Source: Tetrapyrgos nigripes (taxonomy: Eukaryota; Basidiomycota; Agaricomycetes; Agaricales; Campanellaceae). Taken from it: a DNA stretch of 64,000 nucleotides. Both the position numbers and the translations under genes were made by a program. Every line of letters starts with the position of its first letter. The first letter of the stretch is position 1. The stretch is from assembly GCA_013368315.1 (NCBI GenBank), contig JAACJM010000190.1, forward strand, positions 62,001-126,000, in the 5' to 3' direction. Below, piece by piece: positions 42,407 through 54,441 of this stretch. The notes below the pieces were generated by a model, which did not search any database, was not told the DNA's origin, and saw nothing but the letters and a program-made list of their open reading frames with translations.

Positions 42407-43789
42407 ATGTCCCCATCCCTCCTCGTCCTCACAGGAGCCCATGTAAACCGAATTACCTCTTCTTTCACTCCTGCATATCTCCAATCTCTAATGGCAGATG
42501 TTTTTGCACTAGTTTCTTCTCAATCAGAGTCCAATCCCAACAATCCCACGTCTAATCCTACCTCTTACATGCCTCAACGAATAGTCTTCCCGACCGAGAA
42601 CCACAAAGTCCTCTTTATGCCTTCCCGGATATGTGATATGGGAACGACGATGAAGATCGTATCGGTACCTACAAATCCCGGTGATTTACGTGGGCTGCCG
42701 GCGAGTACTATCGTGTTGGATCAGGATACAGGAGGGGTTAAGGCGATTGTTAATGCTAGGACGTTGACGGCGTTGAGGAATGCTGCTGGTGAGTGCGATA
42801 TTGCTTGTTTTGCTTCGATATCAGTGGTGGTATCATGAGACCACGTACTTAGAGTCTTCGATTCTGTCCTAATCATCGTGTACTTAGCAATTTTTTTTGA
42901 TCAACATCTAGGCTCCCTCCTCTCCACAAACCTCATCGGCCCAACCCACCCCACCCATATCGTCGCTTTCGGAGCTGGTCAACAAATTCTAGCCCACCTT
43001 GATCTACACCTCAAAGCCTATCCGGAGTCTATCAGATCAATTACTATCATCAATCGTTCGATGAACCAACGGTTCAGAGACATGGTGTCGACTCTTCGGT
43101 CTAGGCATCCTACGTCGAGCGTGGTCCAGGAGAATCTACAATGTTTGGAATGGACACCTCTCTCCTCGTCCACTGCTCCAAGCCAAACCGAAACACCTAA
43201 TAGCAGAAACGTTAGGCAAGCCCTCTCATCCGCATCAATCATCATAACCGCAACTCCCTCTCGCATTCCACTGTTCCCTTCCTTGTGGGTTCCTGATAAC
43301 GCCCATGTTATTTTGATAGGGAGTTATACTAAAGAGATGAAAGAAGTGGATAGGGAGCTGATTTTGCGTGCTGTCTCTTCCGAGTCTTCTGAATCACCCC
43401 GTCTCCTCGTCGACTCTGTCGACGCGTGTCTGGGAGAAGCCGGAGAACTACTAGATGCACTCGACGCTGGGTTATCCAGGAACCAGATGATGGAGATTGG
43501 AGAGGTTATTTTGGAGAGACGAAGGAAGGGGCTGGGGTTTGATGATTATTGTCTTCGTCAAGGTTTTGAAGGCGAAACGCGGACGAGCAGTTCGGATGCA
43601 AGCTCACACGACTTCCAAAACTTTAACGGCCCCATAACACTATTCAAATCCGTAGGTGTCGGGTTACAGGATGTTGCGATTGCTTGTGCGGTTGTGGATA
43701 GAGCTGAGGAGATGCGGATGCGGGAGGCTGAGGACGATGAGGTAGGGGGGGAGGTGGGGGTATTGGTGGATGGATATGATGGTGTTTAG
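42407..43789 (+). CDS. ornithine cyclodeaminase / mu-crystallin family protein
   Basis: Family members are NAD(P)-dependent enzymes that deaminate ornithine to proline or reduce cyclic imines; the exact substrate is unknown here. Two exons (42407-42788, 42912-43789; phases consistent) encode 419 residues. Seen: the substrate-domain block LVSSQ...MPSRICDMGTTMKIVSVP, TNPGDLRGLPASTIVLDQDT, NARTLTALRNAAG, the Rossmann nucleotide loop HIVAFGAGQQILAHLDLHL, IITATPSRIPLF, and the C-terminal LFKSVGVGLQDVAIACAVVD. It is somewhat longer than usual because of a low-complexity insert (about residues 40-60) and an acidic C-terminus. Fragments of an inverted copy lie at 15903-16419 and 23181-23261. Confidence 0.88.
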
Positions 43790-44459
43790 GATTTTTTGTC
43801 CAATTACAGAGTCCTTCGCTGCAGTCCGAGTCGTGAAGCCAGGAGGCTTCGAACTTTCAAGAAGCGATACATACTTGCTGCGTTACTCAAGCGGTCTGCG
43901 CACTCGCTCTAGACTACCATGGCTGACCGATGTCATAAATTGTCCCAGGGCCAGATTCACGTCGAAAAGACAAAAATATCCGCTCGACGGATAGATCACA
44001 TCACTATTACTGATATAAGATATATCTGTAAAAAAGTGTGTTTCTGTACGCCTTTCTGCCGAGCGGATATTTTTGTACTCCCGGCGTGATTGCTATCATT
44101 GCGCAATGCGGTGCTGCATTGCCTTCCTGCAAACGTTATCGTCGACGTCCAGTATTACACCTTCCATGCCTTTCAAGGGTGCAGGCTGCGTATTACTTTG
44201 AAGCATCCCATTGTTGCGCGACATAAGTATGCGCTCAAGTGCGACAAATTACTTACGACCAGAAATCTCACGGGCTTTGTTACATACTACTGACTTGTAC
44301 CTGCAGATCCCGAGAAAACCGTGTACAACATCGTTGCTAAGCTTTCAACGTTTCAAGGGTCCCACTTCAACGGTGTTAGTGATTAACGCTCTCATCATAT
44401 AAGAACCCTTTCCTACCATCATTGTTCAGTTTCTCCCCTTGGTTCCACTTCCACCGTCT
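43790..44459. other. intergenic region between cyclodeaminase and GH76
   Basis: No gene. Contains a hairpin (43970-44077). Its right half (from about 44090) is duplicated in reverse at about 28110-28450. Confidence 0.6.
43970..44077. repeat. 108-bp inverted repeat (hairpin or mini-MITE)
   Basis: ACAAAAATATCCGCTCG at about 43970 and its complement CGAGCGGATATTTTTGT ending at 44077, 17 bp perfect arms with about 74 bp between. It could be a tiny MITE or a transcription-end hairpin. Confidence 0.7.
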
Positions 44460-47283
44460 ATGTGCATGCGCGTGTCCATCTGTATCTATAAGCTCTGGCT
44501 TGGGGCGCTGGTCGCTTCATATGCAGCCCAGTGCGTCAATTCGCAATCTTTTGAACCTGATTTGGCTTGGCGGGTGAGTACATAGTCCTGTTTTTTTTTT
44601 TTTTGCCTTTTTTCTTCTGCGCAACATTTCAATTTCAGGCATAGCTGACACTGACACTCTTTCCTTGGCATTGACAGAAACCCAATATAACGATTTCTCC
44701 GGAAGATAGAGTCAACATTGCCAGTACGGCCCTGGAAAAGGCTATAAGTAATTTGACTGATAATGCACAGTTTGACGGTGAGTTGTCGCGTCTCGTACAC
44801 GTCTCCCTGGATCTGACTTCGTCTGTCTTTGGTCTTTTTATCTTTACCTTCAACTTCGGCATCCCCGTCCCCGTCCCAATCACCTCCACCATCACCACAA
44901 ACCGCATCCCAGGTATACCATTCTACGGCTCAGCCGCAATCCTCTACGCCCAAATTGCAGAATTCGATCGACTCACGAACCAGACAAAGTATAAAGATCA
45001 GTTGAAAGGGTATTTTCGGAGTGCGGAGGGTCTTTTTGCGTTGTTTTTGCATCCATTGTGCGTTTTGCGTTACCTTTTTTCCGACCCATTCCCTCCGAGT
45101 CGTTCTGAACCGTTAATTGGTTGGTTATTGAATGTGGCCTTCCCAGTGTCAGTATATTTCCCACTTTCCCTTTCATTCGAATTCCTTATCATTCTCATAC
45201 CGTTCCATCGTTACACTACCACTGTGCCGTTTAGCTCAACTACGGACTGTAAGTCTCAGATCTCTCCTTCTCCTAACTTTTGCTTACGCTAAATCCAGCA
45301 CATACGGATACGCCGCCACAAGAGCCTACGCAGCCTACAAGGACGACGATTTTCTGAACTTTGCGACAGATTCATGGACATCTGGGTATAACTATACGCT
45401 TAAACAAAACGAGGTCGACGCTAAGTCGACACCTGTGAAGGAGTTTGGGATTTCGCAGACTTGTCAAGGGAGTAAGTTCGAGTCGTGTCTATCTAGACTG
45501 GTGCCGTTCTGATCTTGACTTTACTTCGGTTTTGCACAGTTACAATGGCCGGCGGGACGTTTTGGGTAAATACTCTTCGTTGTTTTTCTTTTTGAATATT
45601 TCGCAGAGAAGTTGATGAAGCCCGCGAGGACAGACTACCGATCCAGCTGAACCGTCTCTGAATGGATTGGGAACTGGGTGAGTTTTCCAACAGCCTCCTC
45701 TGGACTCTTACTAATATAGCCAATTGTATTACATCTAGATCCTTTTTTGTGTGAGTGGTCCCGGTCCTGAGTCGTCTTCATATCCTTTATGTATTCATAA
45801 ATTCGTATATCAGCCTCTCAGCGGCCCTCGCCGAAGCAACATCCAACCAAACCTTCCTCAACGCGGCCGCCCAATCCCTCACCTTCATCCACGCGCATTT
45901 ATACAACGTCGAAGGCGTCGTGCAGGATACCATCTCGGCGAACGAAGGGGAGCAATGTGCTACTGCGAATGGAGTGTTTGCGTATAATTCTGGATTGATG
46001 ATTGAGGGTTTGGCGATTTTGGCAGAGGTTACGGGGAATGCGTCTACGCAGCAGTTGTGAGTCGTCCTCTCGAAACTGATTGTTGTTAAGCTGGGGTTGA
46101 TGATGATGATACTGATGATGGTCTGGTATGAACAGGCTGAGGGAAACAGTTGATGCAGCGATAAGGAATGATGCATGGCAAGGAAAAGATGGTGTTGTCA
46201 CGAATGGAGGCGAGTTGTTCTGCGATACATCCACTGTCTGTTCACTGTTAATACTATTTGGTACACAGATGGTTTACTTGTTCGAGGGTTATCAGCGGCC
46301 TATTACAGGAACACAACGCCTTCAGATATGCGTAATTATATCAAGGACTATCTTGGGGTTCAGGTGAATGTTGGCTTGAGTTTGACTGCAATTCCAAGTC
46401 TGATACTTACATCATCCACCAGTACAATGCCATCCTCGAGCAAGCAACCACCGGCCAAACCAACATCTACGGTTCTTCCTGGGTTGGACCCCCCTATTCA
46501 ACTTTTTACGGGGATAATCAGACTCTGGCCATAAGCGGTCTGCTCGCTGCCATTCCTCTTACCAACGATACGCTTCCGACAAACTCTCCCAGTGGCAGTG
46601 ACGGCGATGGTGAGGATGGATCCAAGAACTCACAATCCAAATCCAACATAGGACCAATAGTAGGAGGCGTCGTCGGTGGTATCGCATTCCTTTCTTTACC
46701 TGTCGGCGGGTTCTTCCTCTTCCGAAAAAGACAGAGAAGCCGACAAGAGCGTCAGTATCGTTCCGAGATCGATTTGACGGGGGATGATGCCAATGAAGAC
46801 TTCGCTGTACGAACGCCGTTTATATTACCTGAAGCTCCCAGTGCCAGTTCTACCGACTCGTACACGCACACGCATTCACGGACAAAATCCGAATTGAACC
46901 ATGAAATCCGACAGGCTCTAGATTCCGGGGCGTCACTACCACAACCTTTGTCCTTGTCTTCGTTATCTGTCTCGCAAAATGCAAATATGAGCGAGAAGGA
47001 ACGGATACAGCTCACGAGAAATTTCGAGGATCAACAACTTCAACGTTCTGGAGGCGCCACATCTTCGTCTGCAAGTGGATCGGGATCGAGGTCAGGACCA
47101 GTCAATGCCAATGCGACAGCACCTGCAGCTGCGACCAGTGATGGTGCACCGAATCCGAACATGTCGACGGCGGATTTGGTGAGGTTGTTGAATGAGAGGC
47201 TGCAGCCTGGGCAGTGGACAGAAGACGAAGTGCCTCCGGAGTACATTGAGGCTGGAAGTAGTAGTGGGAGTGCACGAGGGTAG
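44460..47283 (+). CDS. GH76-type endo-alpha-1,6-mannanase, membrane-anchored (copy 2)
   Basis: GH76 enzymes cut alpha-1,6-mannan backbones; in fungi, relatives help remodel wall glycoproteins. A multi-exon gene starts at the ATG at 44460 with signal peptide YKLWLGALVASYAAQCVNSQ. Catalytic (six-hairpin) domain blocks: NITISPEDRVNIASTALEKA, QIAEFDRLTNQTKYKDQLK, YAAYKDDDFLNFATDSW (Asp pair), FWTTDPAEPSLNGLGTG, LSAALAEATSNQTFLNAAAQ, VVQDTISANEGEQCATANGV and SDMRNYIKDYLGVQ. A C-terminal segment (IGPIVGGVVGGIAFLSLPVG, followed by FFLFRKRQRSRQ) looks like a membrane anchor with a basic stop-transfer, then a Ser-rich cytoplasmic tail with LVRLLNERLQPGQWTEDEVP. Splice joins checked by eye keep the frame. 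Poly-T lies in intron 1. Confidence 0.82.
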
Positions 47284-47548
47284 AGGTGTTTGTCATTTGT
47301 CCTTTACGTGCTCTTCCTCTTCTACATTTTCACTGCTTTCTTCGCAATGAACTTTTTTCTTTTGGGTAGGACGTATGTATCACCTGCTGAGCTCTAATAG
47401 TCATTATTAATCACGACTTAGGAAATTTGACTGCGTGAAGGGATCAAGTTAATATTATTCAGAGTGAAATTAATACTGTATGTGCATGACACTGGCGTAC
47501 AACGAAAGCTAGCAAATAAAGCCTCGTTCTATGTATGACGATGCTGCC
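47284..47548. other. 3' flank of GH76 copy 2
   Basis: The first about 70 bp are conserved in the inverted copy (to 23262). No gene seen. Confidence 0.5.
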
Positions 47549-49602
47549 TTAACATATGTTCTCAAGGTCTTCACACTTTATTAACACCACTGCGGGTTTG
47601 GTAATGCTAAAATGATCCTCTAGGGCTTCCTCAAGACTAACAATAATCTCATCGCCTGGTCTAGGCCTTCCCTCTGTCTCTACTATTTCCTTCACGAACC
47701 CTGACATCATAAAACTTGAACACGGAGAGGCTGGTAGATATTCCGACTGAGGCTCAGCTGCCTTCCCATCATTGCTGTATTCTTCCAGGAGCGCCTGATT
47801 GGACTTTATGAAGACGTAGGGCATGCCCGAACTTTCAAGACCATCACCAAAGTCAAGGATAAAAATCCATCCAAGTCTCCCCAACCCATCAGATCTTAGT
47901 CCTAGTCCTAATACACTCCTCCTCCTCGAAAACGGCGCAAAGAACCTGCTCACGAACTGATGAGACGGTAACAAGGAGAGTAATCCCAGCTGATAAAACC
48001 AATGATGCACCCAGCTCGATGTTGGTATACGACCAAGTGAAGAGCCTGCTAGAGCCATAGTTGTGTTTGCAATATGTAAACAGAGACAGGTGTCATGTTA
48101 GGCTCACGAGTAGCTTCTCTGCATTGAAAAACGGGCGACGAGATGGTTTTGTGACGATAGTCCCCAATGGCCACTGTCATTCCATGGCGATATGCAGCCT
48201 GAGCATGACTTTCAGTTCGGCTAATGAATTCCTCCTCCTCCTCCTCAGGCTCCTCTTTCTTTATCTCCTCTTTCTCTTCCGCCTCGTTCTCATGACGCCA
48301 TTTTTGATGAAGGTGATGACTTGGACAGCTGTCATCCTTGTCGACTGCAACAGAGCGGGTGAACGAGATCATGCAAATTGAAGAAAAGCGATGGAGAGCT
48401 GAGCATCAGATCATGAAGATCTTTGTCTGTGATGCTCGTATTGAGCAAGGCGAGACGAAGAAGCTGGAGTACGACATTGAGCGAGCTGACAAGGGTGGAG
48501 ACAGTGATGTTCTAATGTTCCAGACAGATCTACAGGTCTGATATCGGGGGTGATGCTCACCCATGTTTTGAGGACTCTATGGACAACTTTCTCGGAGGAA
48601 AGGGAAGGAAAAATGGAGAGGTCAAGAGTGACCCAACTGCCACTGACAAGTGTGATCTCATGCTCTAAAAACTTCACGAGCAGAGCATTTTCAGGGCTGC
48701 CGCACGACGTCCTCCAGCTAGCTTGTATCATCCATGGAGAGGCAATAGTCGGAAGTCGACAGCAGGAGCAACTGTGAGCTCGACAAGCGACGGAACACAT
48801 TCTATATGAGATGTGATGCTCAAAGACTGGACAGTGAACTACCGAGCCTTTACCCCGGCGAAAAGCCTAGAAAGCCCGTGGCCAAGCTTCTGAGAGCATA
48901 GAAGATGTCAACAGTCGAACACCGTGGAGATCGATAAGCACCTGTGCAATCCCTTCTGCAAATTTTTGTCAGAGCTGGGAGGTTCTTCATCGTCATTGAT
49001 ACTGCCTCTTTGACTACCATTATGTATATTATCTGCATGAGATTGCTCATTTTCCGACGTCCAACGTCCATCTTTCGACTGGAATAGCCTGTAGTGACGA
49101 GCGATGTATTGCCGGCAGTCGGTTGATCCGCCTGACCGAGGACCGTGGTCATAAGTGGGATCGGAATAAAGCAGAATTGAGAAGTATTTCAGCAACCGGA
49201 AGTGACAGGTACTTACCTCCGTCCCAACAACTGCCGTTAGGATCCTCAAGGTTTCTGAATCGATGCCAGCGACGTATGGCTCTTCCCGATCACCTAGATC
49301 CGTATCCCAGGCTTGTAATAGTACATGTTTGTATATGAACAAGGCTGAAGAGACATATACGGTCTCTCTCCTTTCCGACCATAGAGGTAATGTGCACGAC
49401 GTATTTCGTCTCTGATAATCTGTACGTTGTTCTTATTTTTTATAAGGGTGAGGATATTATGAGTGGCCTTGAGAGGAAGAGTGTCATTGCACGATTGATG
49501 ATGATGACCTGCTATGCAACGGTAATACGCCTCGGTACCGGTAGTTGCTGAGGGATGAGGGATCAAACGAGCGATGAAGTAGACTTGGTGTCTCTGAGCC
49601 AT
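47549..49602 (-). pseudogene. decayed 'MGQRHQ' family gene (paralogue A)
   Basis: Paralogue of the gene at 56306-59735. It starts MAQRHQVYFIARLIPH at 49602, with YYRCIAGHHHQSCNDTLPLK and IIRDEIRRAHYLYGRK. The middle has a leucine-rich-like block (LSIFPSLSSEKVVHRVLKTW) and a frame giving LHDLMLSSPSLFFNLHDLVH without interruption, which shows the empty state of the insertion in paralogue B. Later blocks change frame repeatedly and an acidic Glu-rich insert is present (about 48225-48290). The end reads PGDEIIVSLEEALEDHFSIT. Several frame breaks mark it as a pseudogene. Function of the family is unknown. Confidence 0.7.
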
Positions 49603-49822
49603 TAGAACTGGATCTAAGCCGTGTATAGTCTGCAGCTGAAAGTTACGGATAGTGTAGCGGTGAGGAAGAAGCGACGATACAACCATGATATTTGGAGAGG
49701 CAAGATGGAGAACGAAGCTCCGAGTCTCTGACTCTCTTACCGTTTTTGATAAGATACACGTGTCATGCAGAAGGCGTAGCCAAACAGTGGCAAACTACGC
49801 GTGTTTTTCTTTCTGAACCACG

Positions 49823-50850
49823 ATGACTGCCATAACTCAGAATCTCCCTTGGTTTATCCGAGACTTGGGTATATCTATCATTGGAAAGGTCCGTAGAAAG
49901 TCTAATTTTTTTCTCAATTTCTCTTATAAAGCTTTCCTAGAAATGCTATACTTCCCTAATCGAAAATCTAGATATTTCTGATGTCGACTGCATCAAGTTT
50001 TCCATCTCAAAGGGCCTCGGGATAGGCATAGTTGCAGGAGGGTCAATAATGAAGATACCTCAACTACTTTTGAGTGCGTTATTATCTCTGCTTTATTTCC
50101 TCATAACTCACAAAGCGCGTTTCACCAAAAGTCGTCAATGCCCGCTCAGCTCAGGGTCTTTCTCTCTCCGCGTATATACTCGAGACCCTTTCATACGGCA
50201 TAACTCTTGCCTACTCTTACCGCTCAGGGTTTCCCTTCTCCACCTACGGAGAAAATTTCTTCCTGACGCTCCAAAACGTCCTCATCACCGTTCTCATAAT
50301 AGCCTATTCGCAGAGTTCTTCTAAAGCAACTTTGCTTCCTCTCACTATACTCGGCCTCTCTGCAAGTGCCGTCTCTCTATACGCCGTTCCCCAATCTACC
50401 TTGGCCCTGCTCCAAATTGCCACTCTCCCTCTTTCCCTGTCCTCTAAAATCCCGCAAATTATGGAAAACGCACGAAGCGGATCGACAGGACAGCTCTCCA
50501 CGTTTGCTGTCGTTTCTCAGATTGTCGGATGCGTAGCGAGATTATACACAACGGTGATGGAAGTCAACGATCCGATTGTCAGTGCTGGGTTCTTGTTGGC
50601 GTTAGTATTAAATGCGGTGCTCGGGTTCCAAGTTTGGGCTTACTGGGGTAAAGGAAAGGCCGGCGTCAAGAAGGAAGAGAAGATTGAGGAAAAGGTCGCA
50701 GCGGAGCCATACCAGACTCAACCTAGGTATGCGACGCCAGTCGCAGAGAAGGTCTCTGCGTATGAGCCTGGGGTTTCACAAGCTCAGACTACTCGTCGCG
50801 TTGGGACACCGCCGCCTTCTGGGAGGAAGTGGTCAAGGAGGGTCGATTGA
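49823..50850 (+). CDS. MPDU1: mannose-P-dolichol utilization defect 1 homologue (PQ-loop membrane protein)
   Basis: MPDU1 is an ER membrane protein needed for use of dolichol-linked mannose and glucose in N-glycan, GPI and mannosylation pathways. Three exons (49823-49888, 49941-50073, 50132-50850; phases consistent) encode 305 residues. Seen: DCIKFSISKGLGIGIVAGGS, first PQ-loop MKIPQLL, ARSAQGLSLSAYILETLSYG, GFPFSTYGENFFLTLQN, second PQ-loop LSSKIPQIMENARSGSTGQL, and STFAVVSQIVGCVARLYTT, with several hydrophobic segments between. The C-terminal tail is Lys/Glu-rich and then Pro/Arg-rich, longer than in animals but usual in fungi. No defects were seen. It lies between the two MGQRHQ/GH76 paralogue sets. 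Confidence 0.93.
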
Positions 50851-51674
50851 AGCTTTCTGGGCTCCCGACACGCGTAGCACATTACACGTGTATTTGGCGA
50901 GTTTGGACACGTTTCGCTATTTATCACTGCGGACATTTACTGGGGCAGTTTGGTCCTGTACAATACCCGGTCGTTGTATTCGAAAGCTATTCTACCGTTG
51001 CTATAATACTCTCTTTCTTCCTTACGGTGAACTTGGTTTGGCAAGATTTTGCGCAAACTTAAGTTGGCCATGTTTGGCTGCCCCTTCTTTGACCTCTGCC
51101 GCTAGCTTCCTCCACCTTGGTCTAAGCCCGGGTAATACACTCCTCCATCCTTCCTCTGCTCTCTATCGGTTCTTGAACGACTATCTCAAGGAAGTCTATG
51201 CTTTCAAATTGTAGTCCACAGCAACGCCGAAGACAACCATCAATCAGTGTCCTAACTTCAACACCGTGGATCTTGCGTGGATCCCGTCTTGCAGCCCACC
51301 CGAATCAGGAGTTTGGCTAGAACCCAGATTATTATCTGCAGTGACACTGCAATACAAGACAAACATGAGTGCTCTTTGAGCGGATTTTCTAGGTCAACCC
51401 ACCTCCAAGTGCAAAGCTCTAGCCTCTTACTGGAACGAAACTCACATAAACAGTAGTTGTCAGCTTCACAATACTCTCAAACCATCGGGCAGTCTCGATT
51501 GCTCCCACTGTGGAATCAAACAACCTAGATAATTATATGACATTGTCATCTCGATTTCCACGCTACAGGTGTGGTACTCATCACCGCCCTAGGTTATAAA
51601 AATCCCATTAAAAATCCATCCCAAGTAGTATGATGGATCCCTGCTCGGTTTCTCCTCCCCAGCCCCAACGAAGG
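50851..51674. other. intergenic region, no gene seen
   Basis: Open frames here overlap the MPDU1 coding sequence in another frame and continue into the 3' flank; composition does not support coding. The promoter of the GH76 gene at 51675 should be near 51500-51640. Confidence 0.5.
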
Positions 51675-54236
51675 ATGTATGTTTTCTACAGCAAGCTACT
51701 CCTATGTTGGGTGCTGGTCACCTCATATGCTACCCAGTACGCCAATTCTCAATCATTTAAAAGTCCTTCGTCATGGCGAGTGAGATATCGTCTTCCTTCC
51801 TTTAAATTTCTTCAAGTTTTTCTCCAATATCGTTTACTTACTTCCAAACGGATTTGTACAGAAACCAGATATAACGACCTCCTCAGAAGATAGGGTGAAC
51901 ATTGCCAGCGCAGCTTTGGATAAGATTACTGGTGAATTGAGTGCTCAGGCGCAGTCTGAAGGTCAGATACTTCCGGTTTGACTCCTCCCCAGTGTACACT
52001 GTAAATGACCATCTGTCATAGATTTACCCTACAGCACGACAGGAAGATCCGTCTACGCACAAATGGCAGAGTTTGATCGACTTACAAATCAGACGAAATA
52101 CAAGGACCAGCTCAAAGATTACCTTGGGCGTGCGCAAAGGATTAATGCATTTTCGGATACATTGTGCGTTGTTTACACTCTCAGTGTACATTAGCTAACA
52201 AGCCTTGCAGTGTCAGTGATTGATACCCTGTCTCGTGCTCTTGTTTTCTGTTCTCACTTCACATAACCCGCTGCGTTCAGCTCAATTACGGACTGTAAGC
52301 CTCAGCCTACTCTTTTTCCGCCAATCATCCATTTACCAGCTATCGCTCACGTTACATCGTCCTCAGTGCATATGGATACGCCGCCGCATGGGCCTATGCT
52401 GCCTACAAAGATGACGATTTCCTCGATTTTGCTGCAGACTCTTGGTCGTTTGGATGGAATTATACGCTCAAACAAGACGAAGTCGACGGCAAATCGACGC
52501 CTGTCAAGGATTTTAATATTTCGCAGACTTGTCAAGGGAGTAAGTGTTTGACTATACTTAGTAGTACTGTTTTACGAGTGCTGAGCGCTGATGCTTTCTC
52601 CTCTCGATTCCTGCTGTAACAGTTACAATGGCCGGTGGAACATTTTGGGTACATTCTCCTCGCAAAGGGTGATGTATAAGTGCGTTGATTGTCATGAAAA
52701 TAGAGTACAAATCGAACTCAGGCATCTTTGAACGGATTGGGGACTGGGTAAGTTCAAGCTCTTAGCTCGTCAGTTTCCCTCATATATTACTTCGCATACT
52801 GATCAGATGTTGCTAATAGATCCTTCTTTGTGTAAGAAAAATCCTCCTGAAGTAGCTCATGCTAATGTCTCCCCGCTCCCACTCTCTCCTCCTCTTTCAT
52901 TCATATACACAGCCTTTCCGCAGCCCTAGCCGCAGTAACCTCCAACCAAACTTATCTCGATGCAGCAGCTCAATCCCTCTCATTCATCCACGCTCATCTG
53001 TACAATGTAGATGGTGTCGTGCAAGACACGATTTCAGCGAGCGAGAAGGACTCGTGTGCGACTAGCAATGGAGTATTCGCATATAATTCTGGATTAATGA
53101 TAGAAGGGCTGGCGATTTTAGCTGAGGTTACCGAGAATGTGTCCATGCAAGAATTGTAAGTAACTGGTCTCAGTTTCTTGAATGCATATGACCAGTAATA
53201 TTAATGACATTAATGCTGGAATTGTTGAACAGGCTGAGAGATACAGTTGCTGCAACGATACAAAAAAATAAGTGGCAAGGTGATGATGGCGTCATGAATC
53301 CTCCAGGTAAGCATCGGTTGTACCTGATTTTTACACGAGATTGACCAGCTTTTCGGCTACTATTATAGATGACTTCCTGATACGTGGGTTATCGGCGGCG
53401 TACAGCAGGAACACAACCCCATCTGATATGCGTGGTTATCTCAAAGACTATCTTGGAGTACAGGCGAGTCGACTTGTATCTTTGAATATCCTGTCCAGTA
53501 CTAACACACGAACTTTCATCAGTTCAATGCAATCCTTGAACAAGCGTCAAACGGCGCCAATATTTACGGCTCTTCTTGGGTCGGACCTCCGTATTCGATT
53601 TACAGTGCAGATAACCAATCTAAGGCTCTAAACGGGTTGCTCGCTGCTATTCCTCTCATCAACGATGCGCCGTCTACCAATAATACAGACTCTTTCGGTG
53701 GTGATGAGCAATCCAGTAGCAATTCCAAAAAATCCCCTATAGGACCCATAGTAGGAAGCGTCGTGGGCGGTATTGTATTTCTTTCGTTATGCCTTATCGG
53801 AGCGTTCCTCTTCCTCCGTCAAAGACAGAATCGCCGGCAGCGGAGGAAGTATCGTTCTCAAGTCAGCTTTGGTCCTTTTGATAGTATGGCTACACACACT
53901 CGTACCAACTCTGAATCGAGCCTTGTGATTCGACAGGCCGAGAACGAGAATCCGGGGATGTCTTTATTGTACACGCAGAACATGAGCGAGAAAGCGCGCC
54001 GACAACTGGCAAGACATCTCGCTGAGCAACAACTACGTTCTGCATCCCTTTCCGAGAATGACAGGACGAGTGCCACATTCAGTGCATCACCGGCGGGCAA
54101 TGCTGCATCGGATCCGCATATGTCGACGGTAGATCTCGTTAGGTTGTTGAATGAGAGGTTGCAGCCTGGGCAATGGAGAGAAGAACTTGAAGAGGTGCCT
54201 CCTGAATATATCGAGGCAGGCAGTTCGCGAGGGTAG
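51675..54236 (+). CDS. GH76-type endo-alpha-1,6-mannanase, membrane-anchored (copy 3)
   Basis: Paralogue of 44460-47283 with the same exon pattern. The start was chosen at the ATG at 51675 (MYVFYSKLLLCWVLVTSYAT), which gives a signal peptide; an upstream in-frame ATG at 51630 would bury it. Exon 1 ends at 51779, exon 2 is 51862-51961 and exon 3 starts at 52022. Blocks: QMAEFDRLTNQTKYKDQLKD, YAAYKDDDFLDFAADSW (Asp pair), STNRTQASLNGLGTG, SNQTYLDAAAQSLSFIHAHL, VVQDTISASEKDSCATSNGV and SSWVGPPYSIYSADNQSKAL. A membrane anchor (IGPIVGSVVGGIVFLSLCLI) and basic stop-transfer follow, then a tail ending LVRLLNERLQPGQW. No break was found. The conserved tail motif shared by all copies suggests a constrained cytoplasmic function. 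Confidence 0.82.
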
Positions 54237-54441
54237 CTGTTGTTCTTAATTTATTCTGTCTTTAACGGTGGACTTGATTACTTACTATAGCTATGTATTG
54301 GTACTTAGAATCAGGACAATCATCCATACTTTTAACGAAGAGAGAGAGGGAGAGATGCATTACCCGGACTCGAAGAAGTAGGTGTATTGGAATCAGCGAT
54401 GGTTAGCTGGTGAGTTGTCTACACCGTAATTATGCTTCTAC

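Noticed and set aside
50612..51214. 200-residue ORF overlapping MPDU1
   Set aside because: Out of frame with MPDU1 and extends into the 3' flank without coding character.
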